From contig DDVX01000019.1 of NCBI GenBank assembly GCA_002345575.1, positions 332,615 to 396,614 of the forward strand: a stretch of 64,000 bases of DNA. Reading direction: 5' to 3'. Positions 45,286 to 54,814 of the stretch are shown here, one piece after another; within the stretch, counting starts at the first letter, position 1, and every line of letters starts with the position of its first letter. The notes below the pieces were generated by a model. The model worked only from the letters and a program-made list of their open reading frames with translations, was not told the origin of the DNA and made no database searches. Made by a program: the position numbers and the translations under genes. The stretch comes from Stutzerimonas stutzeri. GTDB lineage: Bacteria; Pseudomonadota; Gammaproteobacteria; Pseudomonadales; Pseudomonadaceae.

Positions 45286-46272
45286 CTAGCATTGCTCCTT
45301 TTCGTACTTGTCCATCGCATCGCTGGCCACGATTCGTCCGAGCTTGATCAGCTCCGATGCTTTGTAGAACTCGTAGAAGCGACAGGCCCGCTTGGGGATA
45401 TTGATCAGTACGTTGGGCGGGTAGCCGGCGATCTTGTACTGCGTCAGGGATGACTGCATCACTTCGAAGCTCTGGTTGACCAGCTCCAGCAGCGATGCCG
45501 GGCCACTCATATCGGCCACCCTCGAGCCTTCGGCCGATTTTGGCGGGCAGCTTCCGGTTGGTGCCGCCGGTGGTCCAGTCCGTGCGGCTTCGCCGGCCTG
45601 CAGCTCGGCAACGTGCTCTTCTTCCTCTTTGTTGTTGGGCCAGAAAGGAATGTGCGAGGTGATGGAGCTCATCATCGAGTCGAAGCGTCCTGGCCTGAAA
45701 ATCTCCGGCAACGGATACTGGCGATGATTGTTGGCGTTGAGGTTGACCGCGATGATGAGGTCGCTATGGCTTGAGACTACAGGCACGATCGGCAGAGGGT
45801 TGAGGATGCCCCCATCGACCAGCACCCGATTACCCTGGATGACCGGCGTGAAGAGGCTGGGAATGGCCGCCGAGGCGCGCATGGCCTGTTCCAGATTGCC
45901 TTCCTGAAACCAGATCTCTTGCTGGTTGGTGAGGTCGGCGGCGACAGCGGTGAAAGGGATCGGCAGATCCTCGATATTGAGCGTGCCGAGCATGTCGCGG
46001 ATGTGCCCGAAGATTTTCTCACCGCGTATGGCGCCGAGACTGAAGCTTGGGTCCATCAGGCGCAGCATGTCGAAATAGTCGAGGGCTTCGATCCAGGTGC
46101 GGTATTCGTCCAGCTTGCCGGCGGCGTAGATGCCGCCGACCACCGCGCCCATAGAGCAGCCGGCGATACAGGAGATCTCGTAACCTCGCTCCGTCAGTTC
46201 TTCGATGACGCCGATGTGCGCATATCCGCGCGCACCTCCGGAGCCCAGTACCAGTGCGACCTTCTTGCTCAT
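45286..46272 (-). CDS. Patatin-like phospholipase, RssA-type
   Basis: 328 aa. Oxyanion loop GSGGARGYAHIG (residues 11-22), nucleophile GCSMGAVVGG (Ser about 41) and the catalytic Asp in LVDGGILNPLP (about 153) give an intact Ser-Asp dyad. It probably hydrolyses lipid acyl esters and is cytosolic or membrane-associated. A stretch at about 215-255 rich in Glu, Pro and Gly (AARTGPPAAPTGSCPPKSAEG) is an unusual linker. It is oriented against its neighbours. Confidence 0.9.
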   Translation of the reverse strand: MSKKVALVLGSGGARGYAHIGVIEELTERGYEISCIAGCSMGAVVGGIYAAGKLDEYRTWIEALDYFDMLRLMDPSFSLGAIRGEKIFGHIRDMLGTLNIEDLPIPFTAVAADLTNQQEIWFQEGNLEQAMRASAAIPSLFTPVIQGNRVLVDGGILNPLPIVPVVSSHSDLIIAVNLNANNHRQYPLPEIFRPGRFDSMMSSITSHIPFWPNNKEEEEHVAELQAGEAARTGPPAAPTGSCPPKSAEGSRVADMSGPASLLELVNQSFEVMQSSLTQYKIAGYPPNVLINIPKRACRFYEFYKASELIKLGRIVASDAMDKYEKEQC

Positions 46273-46433
46273 GCATTTCTCCTGAAGGTGGCTAGATTCG
46301 GTCCTGAAGCCTCGGCCATCAAGCCCGTTGAGAAAATAATTGGTCGTGTTGCGGCAAGCTGGGCGATACGTCAGGCAGGGGCCTTCTTGCTACAATCGCT
46401 GCCCGTTTTTGCGTCCATCACGAGGCTTCCCAG

Positions 46434-47468
46434 ATGAGCGAACCCATTCGCCTTACTCAATACAGCCATGGCGCCGGCTGTGGCTGCAAGATTTCGCCGA
46501 AAGTGCTGGATGTGATTCTCGCAGGCAGCGGCGCACAGAATCTCGATCCGCGTCTATGGGTCGGCAATACCTCGCGTGACGACGCGGCGGTGTACGGTAT
46601 TGATGAAGAGCGCGGTGTGGTTTCGACCACCGACTTCTTCATGCCCATCGTCGACGACCCTTTCGACTTCGGCCGTATCGCCGCCACTAACGCCATCAGC
46701 GATATCTACGCCATGGGCGGTGACCCGCTGATGGCCATCGCCATTCTAGGCTGGCCGGTTAATGTATTGCCGCCGGAAGTAGCACGCGAAGTAATCGCCG
46801 GCGGTCGAGCGGTCTGCGATGCGGCGGGCATTCCTCTGGCCGGCGGGCATTCGATCGATGCGCCTGAGCCGATCTTCGGCCTGGCGGTCACTGGGCTGGT
46901 GAACAGGAGCCAGATGAAACGTAATGACACGGCCACGGTGGGCTGCAAGCTCTACCTGACCAAACCGTTGGGCATCGGCATCCTCACCACTGCGGAGAAG
47001 CAGGCCAAGCTGCGTCCTGAGGACGTGGGGCGCGCACGTGACTTAATGTGCACGCTGAACACCCCGGGCAGCCGCTTCGGCAAGCTCGCCAGCGTGCGTG
47101 CGATGACTGATGTCACCGGCTTTGGCCTGCTCGGGCATCTGGTGGAAATGGCCGACGGCAGCGGCGTCACCGCTCGTATCGACTATGCGCGGGTGCCGCG
47201 CCTCGAAGGCGTCGAATATTATCTGGAGCAAGGCTGCGTACCCGGTGGAACCGGACGTAATTTCGACAGCTACGGCGAGCGCATTGGCGCACTGGGCGAC
47301 GCGCACAGGCAGTTGCTCTGCGATCCGCAGACCAGCGGCGGCTTGCTAGTGGCGGTGGCACCGGAAGGTGAGGCGGAATTCCTTTCAGTTGCGCGCGAGC
47401 TTGGTCTGGAACTGGAGCCGATCGGTGAGCTGGCTGAAGCGGGTGACTTCGCGGTAGAGGTCCTTTGA
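46434..47468 (+). CDS. selD: Selenophosphate synthetase
   Basis: 344 aa enzyme making selenophosphate from selenide and ATP. The N-terminal glycine-rich loop HGAGCGCKIS contains Cys17 and Lys20, the known catalytic pair. ATP-binding AISDIYAMGG and GGHSIDAPEPIFGLAV, and the C-terminal LLCDPQTSGGLLVAV are conserved. It supplies selenium for SelU next door and possibly for selenocysteine tRNA, whose genes are not in this window. Its stop overlaps the start of selU. Confidence 0.97.
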   Translation: MSEPIRLTQYSHGAGCGCKISPKVLDVILAGSGAQNLDPRLWVGNTSRDDAAVYGIDEERGVVSTTDFFMPIVDDPFDFGRIAATNAISDIYAMGGDPLMAIAILGWPVNVLPPEVAREVIAGGRAVCDAAGIPLAGGHSIDAPEPIFGLAVTGLVNRSQMKRNDTATVGCKLYLTKPLGIGILTTAEKQAKLRPEDVGRARDLMCTLNTPGSRFGKLASVRAMTDVTGFGLLGHLVEMADGSGVTARIDYARVPRLEGVEYYLEQGCVPGGTGRNFDSYGERIGALGDAHRQLLCDPQTSGGLLVAVAPEGEAEFLSVARELGLELEPIGELAEAGDFAVEVL

Positions 47469-48586
47469 TGCGTGAAGACACCTGCGACTACCGTCAGCTG
47501 TTTCTCGCTGACGTACCGATGGTGGATGTGCGGGCGCCGGTAGAGTTCGCCAAGGGTTCGTTTCCCGGTGTTATCAGCCTGCCGCTGATGAACGACCTTG
47601 AGCGGCAGAAGGTTGGCACCTGCTACAAGCAGCACGGCCAGCAGGCAGCCATCGAATTGGGCAACCGGTTGGTCAGTGGGTCGCTCAAGGCCGAGCGAAT
47701 CGAAGCCTGGGCAGATTTCGCGCGTAACAACCCGCAGGGCTATATCTACTGCTTTCGCGGTGGGTTGCGTTCGCAAATCGTACAGCAGTGGCTGAAAAGC
47801 GAAGCGGGCATCGACTATCCGCGGGTCACCGGTGGCTACAAGGCGCTGCGGCATTTCCTCCTCGATACCCTCGAGAAGGCTGCGACCGGACTGGAATTTG
47901 TGCTGGTCGGAGGTATGACCGGCACCGGCAAGACTGAAGTGCTGGCTCGACTCGACAACAGCAGCGTGGATCTTGAGGGTCTGGCCAATCATCGCGGATC
48001 AAGCTTCGGCAAGCGCGCTACGCCGCAGCCGGGACAAATCGACTTCGAAAATGCGCTGGCGGTCCGCCTGTTGAAAATGCAGGCCGTCAACATCAGCCAG
48101 TTCGTGCTTGAGGATGAGGCGCGTCTGGTGGGTCGCTGCGCGGTCCCGCTGCCGCTATACCAGGGCATGCAGCAGTATCCGTTGGTGTGGCTGGAAGACA
48201 GCCTAGAAGGGCGGGTTGAACGCATCCTTAAGGATTATGTAGTCGATCTCTGTAGTGAGTTCATCGTCGAGCAGGGTGATACTGGATTCAGCGCCTTTGC
48301 TGAGCGTTTGCAGCAAAGCCTTGTCAATATCAGCAAGCGCCTGGGCGGTGAGCAATACAAGCGCCTGGCCTTAATCATGGATCAAGCGCTTGCTGAGCAG
48401 GCTCGCAGCGGTGCGGTGGATCTGCATCGCGACTGGATCGCAGCTCTGCTCACCGATTATTACGACCCGATGTACGTCTATCAGCGTGAGAGCAAGGCCG
48501 CCCGGATCGAATTTGCTGGCGAGCAGGACGCAGTCGTGGAGTTTCTCCGCGAGCGTTCCGCCCGCAAGCACACTGAAGCCCTTTAA
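47468..48586 (+). CDS. selU: tRNA 2-selenouridine/geranyl-2-thiouridine synthase
   Basis: 372 aa. N-terminal rhodanese domain with VDVRAPVEFAKGSFPGVISLP and catalytic Cys in YCFRGGLRSQIVQQW (about 97). The C-terminal half has a P-loop GGMTGTGKTEVLARL. It converts 2-thiouridine to 2-selenouridine at wobble position 34 of Lys, Glu and Gln tRNAs using selenophosphate. The ATG 47468 overlaps selD by one base. Also called mnmH or ybbB. Confidence 0.96.
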   Translation: MREDTCDYRQLFLADVPMVDVRAPVEFAKGSFPGVISLPLMNDLERQKVGTCYKQHGQQAAIELGNRLVSGSLKAERIEAWADFARNNPQGYIYCFRGGLRSQIVQQWLKSEAGIDYPRVTGGYKALRHFLLDTLEKAATGLEFVLVGGMTGTGKTEVLARLDNSSVDLEGLANHRGSSFGKRATPQPGQIDFENALAVRLLKMQAVNISQFVLEDEARLVGRCAVPLPLYQGMQQYPLVWLEDSLEGRVERILKDYVVDLCSEFIVEQGDTGFSAFAERLQQSLVNISKRLGGEQYKRLALIMDQALAEQARSGAVDLHRDWIAALLTDYYDPMYVYQRESKAARIEFAGEQDAVVEFLRERSARKHTEAL

Positions 48587-48600
48587 AGAAGGAATTGGCA

Positions 48601-48879
48601 ATGAAGCATCTGATCTGTTTATCCCTGCTGGCCCTGACCCTGACCGGTTGCGCCGCAAAAACCGCCTACCGTGACAGCTGTGCCTCGCATCTGGATGCCG
48701 CCTGGAGCGAGCAAAGCCTGGCCGAGGCGGAAGGCTTCGCTGGCACCGTTAGCTATTCCAAGGCGATGACCCTGCTCACGGCCGCCAAGACCCAGCAGCA
48801 GTTCGAGGCTTATCGGGGCTGTACCCAAAAGGCCAAGAAAGCGCGTTTCTACCTGCGTGAATCGCGCGCTGGGCGCTGA
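48601..48879 (+). CDS. Small predicted lipoprotein
   Basis: 92 aa. MKHLICLSLLALTLTGCAAKTAYR is a lipoprotein signal with lipobox LTGC, so the mature protein should be lipid-anchored at Cys18. The rest is a short helical region (DSCASHLDAAWSEQSLAEAEGFAGTVSYSKAMTLLTAAKTQQQFEAYRGCTQKAKKARFYLRES). The ATG 48601 has AAGGAATT upstream. Function unknown. It follows selU by 14 bases and is likely in the same transcript. Confidence 0.82.
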   Translation: MKHLICLSLLALTLTGCAAKTAYRDSCASHLDAAWSEQSLAEAEGFAGTVSYSKAMTLLTAAKTQQQFEAYRGCTQKAKKARFYLRESRAGR

Positions 48880-48992
48880 CAGACTTGAAACCCAGGTAGG
48901 TGCTTCACAACTTCGTCACAAGAGGTTGCCTGCACCTTTGCCTGTGACACCTGGGATCAGTAGCATCGTCGCGAATGGCAACGGAGAGCGTC

Positions 48993-49910
48993 ATGCGCGC
49001 ACGATTGGAAGTCTGTCTACAAGCGGTCAATGAAGTCCTGCTCGGCAAGCAATCACAGATACAATTGGCAATGGCCTGCCTGCTGGCGCGGGGGCACCTG
49101 CTGATCGAAGACCTGCCCGGTATGGGCAAGACTACCCTGAGCCACACCCTTGCCAAGGTCATGGGGCTGGAGTTCCAGCGTATCCAGTTCACTTCCGACC
49201 TGCTGCCGGGGGATATTCTCGGAACTTCAGTGTTCGACAAGGACAGCGGGCAGTTCGTTTTCCATCCGGGACCGATCTTCGCCGAGCTGGTGTTGGCCGA
49301 CGAAATCAACCGGGCGACGCCAAAAAGCCAGAGCGCCCTGCTCGAAGCGATGGAGGAGGGCCAAGTCACCATCGAGGGCGCTACGCGGCCTTTGCCCGAA
49401 CCTTTCTTCGTGATTGCTACGCAAAATCCGGTCAGCTCCGGCGGTACTTTTACCTTGCCAGAATCGCAGCTGGACCGCTTTCTCATGCGCTTGTCGCTGG
49501 GCTATCCGGCGAAAGCGGCAGAGAAGGCGCTGCTGCTTGGTGACCCGCGACGTGACCTGCTGGCACGGCTTGAGCCGGTGCTGGATCGCGCCACGCTGGT
49601 CGCGATCCAGAAGGCCGTGGCCCAGGTGCGCGTCAGCGATGCGCTTGTCGATTACGTGCTGCGGCTGGTTGAGGCGACTCGTACCCAGCCGCAGTTCGCC
49701 TGGGGACTTTCGCCGCGAGGTAGCCTTGCCTTGCTGGCAGCGGCTCGGGCCTGGGCCTATCTGGATGATCGTGACTATGTGATTCCCGAGGACGTGCAGG
49801 CCGTGCTGCCGTCGGTGGCCGGGCATCGCTTGCGCGAACGTGCAGATGCCGGTGGCCATGGTGGCGGTGCACTGGTGCAGTGGCTGCTGCGCGAAGTGCC
49901 GGCGCTCTGA
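48993..49910 (+). CDS. MoxR-type AAA+ ATPase
   Basis: 305 aa chaperone-like ATPase. Walker A DLPGMGKTTLS, Walker B and beyond LVLADEINRATPKSQSALLEAMEEGQVTIEG, sensor region IATQNPVSSGGTFTLPESQLDRFLMRLSLGYP, and sensor 2 GLSPRGSLALLAAARAWAYL. Such ATPases mature or regulate partners encoded beside them, here a DUF58 protein and TgpA. ATG 48993 is preferred over 48975 because GGAGAG precedes it. Confidence 0.93.
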   Translation: MRARLEVCLQAVNEVLLGKQSQIQLAMACLLARGHLLIEDLPGMGKTTLSHTLAKVMGLEFQRIQFTSDLLPGDILGTSVFDKDSGQFVFHPGPIFAELVLADEINRATPKSQSALLEAMEEGQVTIEGATRPLPEPFFVIATQNPVSSGGTFTLPESQLDRFLMRLSLGYPAKAAEKALLLGDPRRDLLARLEPVLDRATLVAIQKAVAQVRVSDALVDYVLRLVEATRTQPQFAWGLSPRGSLALLAAARAWAYLDDRDYVIPEDVQAVLPSVAGHRLRERADAGGHGGGALVQWLLREVPAL

Positions 49911-49926
49911 TGTCGACTTGCGCCCC

Positions 49927-50883
49927 ATGAGGCTGCTGCCGCGTACCCGCGAGCGCTGGTTGCTCAAACGCATCCCGCCGGGACCAAGCGTGCGCCTCGA
50001 CCAGCGGCGAATCTTCATCATGCCCAGTGCGGTCGGCATGGCCTTCATGATCGCGTTGTTGCTGATGCTGGTGGCGGCCATCAACTACCAGAACAGTTTG
50101 GCCTATGCGCTGACCTTTTTGCTCGGCTCGGTATTTGTCGTGACCATTCTGCACACCTGGCACAACCTCGCCGGCCTGGTGCTGCAGGCGGCGGGCGCCG
50201 ATGCGGTGTTTCTCGGTGAACAGGTGCGCTTTCGTGTTCGCCTGGAAAGTCGGGGTCGTCTGTACCAGGCCGTTGCGCTGTGCTGGCCGGGTGGCAAGCT
50301 ACAGCGGGTCGATGTTCCCGCCTGTGGCACCAGCGAAGTCGAGCTCAGCCTGCCAAGCGAACGCCGTGGCCGCCTGCGCCCTGGCCGACTGCGGGTCGAA
50401 AGCCGCTTTCCGCTGGGGCTGCTGGTGGCCTGGAGCTGGGTCGATCTGCAGTTGACAGCGCTTGTTTATCCGAGGCCCGAAGACGGCGAGCTGCCGCAAA
50501 CGGCAGGAATTGATGACGAGGACGAAGGCAGCCGGGCGCAGGGTCCCGGTGTGGATGACTATCAGGGCCTGCGTCACTGGCAGCCCGGTGACTCGCGGCG
50601 ACGGCTGCACTGGAAGGCTTTCTCCCGCGGCCAAGGTTTGTTGGTAAAGGACTTTTCTGCGTTGGCCGGTCAGGAGCCTCTGCTTGATCTGGATGCCCTC
50701 GATGGCGACCTCGAGGCACGACTCTCGCGGCTCTGCCACTGGGTCGTCGAGTTATCGGCACGCCAGCAGCCCTTTGCCTTGCGCCTTGCCGGGAAGACGC
50801 TCGGGCCGGACGAGGGCGCCGACCATCGCAACCGTTGCCTGCGCGAGCTGGCCCTGTTCGGCCAGCAGGAGCGTGAGCCGTGA
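49927..50883 (+). CDS. DUF58 domain-containing protein
   Basis: 318 aa. Two membrane helices at about residues 36-75, then the DUF58 region with GVDDYQGLRHWQPGDSRRRLHWKAFSRGQGLLVKDFS, the hallmark segment of these vWA-like proteins. Usual partner of MoxR ATPases. The ATG 49927 lies 17 bases after moxR. It overlaps tgpA by 4 bases, forming one operon. The precise role is unknown. Confidence 0.9.
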   Translation: MRLLPRTRERWLLKRIPPGPSVRLDQRRIFIMPSAVGMAFMIALLLMLVAAINYQNSLAYALTFLLGSVFVVTILHTWHNLAGLVLQAAGADAVFLGEQVRFRVRLESRGRLYQAVALCWPGGKLQRVDVPACGTSEVELSLPSERRGRLRPGRLRVESRFPLGLLVAWSWVDLQLTALVYPRPEDGELPQTAGIDDEDEGSRAQGPGVDDYQGLRHWQPGDSRRRLHWKAFSRGQGLLVKDFSALAGQEPLLDLDALDGDLEARLSRLCHWVVELSARQQPFALRLAGKTLGPDEGADHRNRCLRELALFGQQEREP

Positions 50884-52874
50884 GCACGGCGCAGCCAATC
50901 CCACGTAACGGCCTGATCTGGCTACTGGTGGCCCAACTGCTGGTGATCATGCCGCATCTGAGTCACCTGCCGCTGTGGATCATCGGTCTCTGGCTCGGTT
51001 GTGCGGTCTGGAGGGTGCGTATCTTCCGCATGCAGGCGCGCTATCCACGAGGCTGGATGAAGGTGCTGCTGATGATCGGTGCCGGTTTCGGTGTGTATCT
51101 ATCGCGGGGGAGCCTGATCGGTCTTGAGGCCGGCGTTGTACTCTTGGTCGCCGCCTTCATCCTCAAACTGGTGGAAATGCGCAGCCGTCGCGATGCAGTC
51201 GTGCTGATTTTCCTCGGTTTTTTTACCGTGGTTACCAGCTACCTGTTCAATGACAGCCTACTGGCCGGAATCTACAGCCTGCTGCCGGTCACGGCGTTGC
51301 TGGCGGCCATGATCGGCTTGCAGCAGAGCGCTGGCGGCACTCATCCGTGGCCGACACTGCGTCTGGCCGGTTCGCTGTTGCTGCAGGCAGTGCCGTTGAT
51401 GCTGTTGTTGTTTTTGCTGTTTCCACGCTTCGGTCCGCTCTGGTCGCTGCCGCAGCCCAAGGATCGAGCGGTTTCCGGCTTGGCCGACAGTATGTCGCCA
51501 GGAGATATCGCCGAGCTGAGCCGCTCTTCCGCGCTGGCTTTTCGTGCCAGCTTCGAGGGGCCGATCCCTGCGCGGGATCGTCTCTATTGGCGCGCCGTGA
51601 CTTTTGAGCGCTTTGATGGTCGGCGCTGGTCGCAGTCTTTTGCCGCGCAGGTTCAGGATGCGCCGGAATGGACCGTGCGCGGTCCGGCACTGAACTACAG
51701 CATCGTCATGCAGCCCAGCGGACGTCCCTGGTTGTATGCGCTGGATGTGGGTGAAGTCGATGCGGATGGCGTGCGTTTGATGACGGATTTCCACCTGCAG
51801 CGGCGGCGACCGGTGGACAAACCGTTGCTGTACCAGGCCACTTCTTGGCCTGACGCCCTGCGCGAGCCTCAGCCGGCGCTCGCTACCTTGGAGCGCTCGT
51901 TGCAGTTGCCAAGCGAGGGAAACCCCCGAGCGCGCACTTGGGCGGCACAGCTGCGTCGAGAACACCAAGACCCCGAAGCGGTTGTGCAGGCACTGTTGCG
52001 CCATTTCAACCGGCAGCCTTATGGCTACACCTTGCGTCCGCCACCGGTAGGCAACGAAATCGTCGATGACTTTCTTTTCAAGACCCTCAACGGCTTCTGT
52101 ATCCATTACGCCGGTGCGATGACTTTCGTGCTGCGAGCCGCCGGAGTTCCCGCGCGGGTGGTGGCGGGTTATCAGGGCGGGGAAATTAATCCAGCCGGCA
52201 ATTACCTGTCGGTGCGCCAACTAGATGCCCATGCCTGGGTCGAATACTGGGTAGCTGAGCGCGGCTGGACCAGCGTCGATCCGACCTTCCAGGTGGCGCC
52301 GCAGCGTATTGAGCTGGGCCTCGAAGAGGCGCTTGCCGATGAGCAAAGCCTGTTCGAGGACTCTCCGATGACCCTGCGCCGCTACCGGGATATCGGCTGG
52401 CTCAACGAGCTCCGCTTCGGCTGGGACAATCTCAACTACGGCTGGCAGCGCTGGGTGCTCGATTATCAAGGCGAGCGCCAACTGCGCACACTGAAAAACT
52501 TGTTCGGCGATCTCGATGCGCGTCAGTTAGGTATGTTGCTAGTCGTCTGTGCCAGCGTACTAATTGCTTTGCTGGCGCTATTGCTGCTCAAGCCCTGGCA
52601 GTTCGAGCGTGATCCGCAACTACAACTGTTCCGACGCTTCGAGCGCCAGCTGGCGCGGCGTGGGCTGCTCCGCGGAGAAGGCGAGGGCGCGCGCGACTTT
52701 GCGGAGCGGGCGGCGCGCCAGATGCCTGACCAGGCTGAAGCCATCACCGACTTCGCCCGTCTGTATGAGCGAGCACGCTATGCCGGTGAGGCAGTCGACA
52801 AGGCTACGATGCAGGGCGCGCTGGCCAGGCTTGGTCGCCGGCCGTGGCATTCGAGAGCGCGCAGGAAACTGTAA
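50880..52874 (+). CDS. tgpA: Transglutaminase-like membrane protein TgpA (DUF3488)
   Basis: 664 aa. Five or six membrane helices in the first 190 residues (DUF3488), then a periplasmic transglutaminase-like core. The core has Cys in LNGFCIHYAGAMTFVLRAAGVPARVVAGYQGGE (about 416), His in DAHAWVEYW and Asp in SVDPTFQVAP. A final membrane helix at about 555 and a short cytoplasmic tail (DUF4129-like) complete it. In P. aeruginosa the homologue is reported as essential. The catalytic triad is intact. Confidence 0.93.
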   Translation: MSTAQPIPRNGLIWLLVAQLLVIMPHLSHLPLWIIGLWLGCAVWRVRIFRMQARYPRGWMKVLLMIGAGFGVYLSRGSLIGLEAGVVLLVAAFILKLVEMRSRRDAVVLIFLGFFTVVTSYLFNDSLLAGIYSLLPVTALLAAMIGLQQSAGGTHPWPTLRLAGSLLLQAVPLMLLLFLLFPRFGPLWSLPQPKDRAVSGLADSMSPGDIAELSRSSALAFRASFEGPIPARDRLYWRAVTFERFDGRRWSQSFAAQVQDAPEWTVRGPALNYSIVMQPSGRPWLYALDVGEVDADGVRLMTDFHLQRRRPVDKPLLYQATSWPDALREPQPALATLERSLQLPSEGNPRARTWAAQLRREHQDPEAVVQALLRHFNRQPYGYTLRPPPVGNEIVDDFLFKTLNGFCIHYAGAMTFVLRAAGVPARVVAGYQGGEINPAGNYLSVRQLDAHAWVEYWVAERGWTSVDPTFQVAPQRIELGLEEALADEQSLFEDSPMTLRRYRDIGWLNELRFGWDNLNYGWQRWVLDYQGERQLRTLKNLFGDLDARQLGMLLVVCASVLIALLALLLLKPWQFERDPQLQLFRRFERQLARRGLLRGEGEGARDFAERAARQMPDQAEAITDFARLYERARYAGEAVDKATMQGALARLGRRPWHSRARRKL

Positions 52875-53015
52875 GGCAGAAGTTATTCGGCTTTGGTGTG
52901 GTTAACGCTGAATGAATTCGGCCCTAAGGATTGGCTGATTTCCCTCCGCCACGAGCGCATCCAGCTCGCCGGGTGACGCTAAGATAGCGGCCAATAATTT
53001 GCGCCAGAGGCCAGT

Positions 53016-53813
53016 ATGACCCTTTCTGAACTGATACAAGCCGTGCGTGACAATCCGCAGGACGTCGTCGTGCCTGCCAGCTGGGGGCAGGGTCGTGCGG
53101 GGTTTGGTGGGCTGGCGGCGGCGTTGGTCTATGAGGCCATGCGGGCGCAGGTGCCTGAGGATCGCCCGGTGCGTTCGCTGGCCATCACCTTCGTCGGCCC
53201 GCTGCAGGTGGACACCGCTGTCAGCTTCGAAGCCGAGGTGTTGCGTGAAGGCAAGGCCGTCAGCCAGGTACTCGGCCGCGCTGTGCAGAACGGCCAAGTA
53301 GTGACGCTGGTGCAGGGCAGTTTCGGCGCTGCGCGCAGCTCTGTCGTTACGGTAGAGGCAGAGCCGGCTCCGAGCATGCCGGCGCTGGAAGCTTGCCAGG
53401 AGTTGCCCTACATACCTGGCGTTACACCGGAATTTACTCGCCATCTGGTCATGCGCTGGGGCGTCGGCGGTCTGCCGTTCAGCGGCAACACTTCGCGAGA
53501 AATGGGTGGCTGGGTACGCCAGCGTGGCGGGGTCGAGCGTGAGCCGCTCACCGTCGCCCATCAGCTGGCGCTGGTGGACGCCTGGCCGCCTGCGGTGCTG
53601 CCGCACCTGAAGTCTTTTGCACCGGGCAGTTCGCTGACCTGGACCATCGAATTCGTGCAGCCACTGCCAGCTGTGGATACCCACGACTGGTGCCAGTACC
53701 GTGCGGTGATCGAGCACGCCCGTGATGGCTACGGCCACTGCGCCGCAGCACTCTGGAGTGCGCAGGGCGAGCTACTGGCGCTGAGCCGGCAGACAGTGAC
53801 GGTGTTCGGTTAA
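53016..53813 (+). CDS. Acyl-CoA thioesterase, double-hotdog (TesB-like)
   Basis: 265 aa. Two hotdog halves: residues about 20-115 (GRAGFGGLAAALVYEAMRAQVPEDRPVRSLAITFVGPLQVDTAVSFEAEVLREGKAVSQVLGRAVQNGQVV) and about 150-262 (APGSSLTWTIEFVQPLPAVDTHDWCQYRAVIEHARDGYGHCAAALWSAQGELLALSRQTVTVFG). It likely hydrolyses acyl-CoA; chain length not predictable. It stands alone between tgpA and tatD. Confidence 0.85.
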   Translation: MTLSELIQAVRDNPQDVVVPASWGQGRAGFGGLAAALVYEAMRAQVPEDRPVRSLAITFVGPLQVDTAVSFEAEVLREGKAVSQVLGRAVQNGQVVTLVQGSFGAARSSVVTVEAEPAPSMPALEACQELPYIPGVTPEFTRHLVMRWGVGGLPFSGNTSREMGGWVRQRGGVEREPLTVAHQLALVDAWPPAVLPHLKSFAPGSSLTWTIEFVQPLPAVDTHDWCQYRAVIEHARDGYGHCAAALWSAQGELLALSRQTVTVFG

Positions 53814-53825
53814 AGACGCAGCGCT

Positions 53826-54638
53826 CTAACGTTCAGCCGCATCCAAAGGCTGAATGCCGAAGAACCGCTGGGCACAAGCCGTGCTGCTGGCTGCCAGTTC
53901 CTGTTCGCTCACGCTCCGGTGCCGAGCAACTTCGCGCAGCACCTCGGGCAGATACGCCGGCTCGTTTTGCTTGGGCCGTGGCCGCAAGGTGCGGGGCAGC
54001 AAGTAGGGCGCATCGCTTTCAAGCATGAGGCGTTCGCTGGGTATATCACGCACCAGCGGATGCAGATGCGTGCCGCGGCGCTCGTCGCAGATCCAGCCGG
54101 TAATGCCGATGTGCAGATCAAGGTCGAGATAGGCGTAGAGCGCGCGCTTTTCGCCGGTGAAGCAGTGCACCACGGCGGCGCTGAGTTGATCGCGGAACGG
54201 CCGGATGATGTCAGCCAGGCGCTGGTCGGCTTCGCGCTCATGGAGAAAGACCGGCAAGCCGGTTTCCACGGCAAGCTGCAGGTGTTCTTCAAGTACTCGC
54301 TCCTGCTGCGCGCGCGGAGAAAGATCGCGATTGAAGTCCAAACCGCATTCACCCACCGCTCGCACCTCGGGTTCGGCGAGCAATTGTCTGAGTTCTGCAG
54401 CGCTCTGCGAGGACCACTGGCTTGCTTCGTGTGGGTGAATGCCTGCGGTGCAGAATAATCGTTGGCGGCTTTCGTCCAGTTCGCGGCAGAGCGTCATGGC
54501 CGCTTCGCTTTCGCTTAGGTTGGTACCGGTCAGCACCATCTGCATTACCCCGGCGGCATACGCGCGGTCGAGAATAGCGCGTGGATCCTTGCTGAAGGTC
54601 GGATGTGTCAGGTTGACGCCAATATCGACAAGCTGCAT
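53826..54638 (-). CDS. tatD: TatD family metal-dependent DNase
   Basis: 270 aa TIM-barrel nuclease. The N-terminus MQLVDIGVNLTHPTFSKD is that of TatD proper (the first metal motif is DIGVNL, not HxH). TAGIHPHEASQW, GECGLDFNRDLS, FLHEREA, VVHCFTGEKRAL and LESDAPYLLPRTL carry the metal ligands. It acts as a 3'-5' exonuclease on damaged DNA and RNA. ATG 54638 matches the family start; the frame continues four codons upstream. Confidence 0.94.
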   Translation of the reverse strand: MQLVDIGVNLTHPTFSKDPRAILDRAYAAGVMQMVLTGTNLSESEAAMTLCRELDESRQRLFCTAGIHPHEASQWSSQSAAELRQLLAEPEVRAVGECGLDFNRDLSPRAQQERVLEEHLQLAVETGLPVFLHEREADQRLADIIRPFRDQLSAAVVHCFTGEKRALYAYLDLDLHIGITGWICDERRGTHLHPLVRDIPSERLMLESDAPYLLPRTLRPRPKQNEPAYLPEVLREVARHRSVSEQELAASSTACAQRFFGIQPLDAAER

Positions 54639-54814
54639 GAACAGCCTCACTTATGAAATGAAAATATAACTATGTAATTCAGTAGTTTATATCTAGTACT
54701 TCAGGTGTTAAATCGCATACTGCTGGCGGACGGCTAAGTGCTGTGAGAACCTTCGCCGCCTGCGGCTGAGCTGACCGTAGGGCTTCTCGTCCATTCGAGC
54801 CGATATCGCTGCCA

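Noticed and set aside
46476..46500. Selenocysteine version of SelD
   Set aside because: The catalytic position is encoded as TGT/TGC Cys in GAGCGCK; there is no in-frame TGA.
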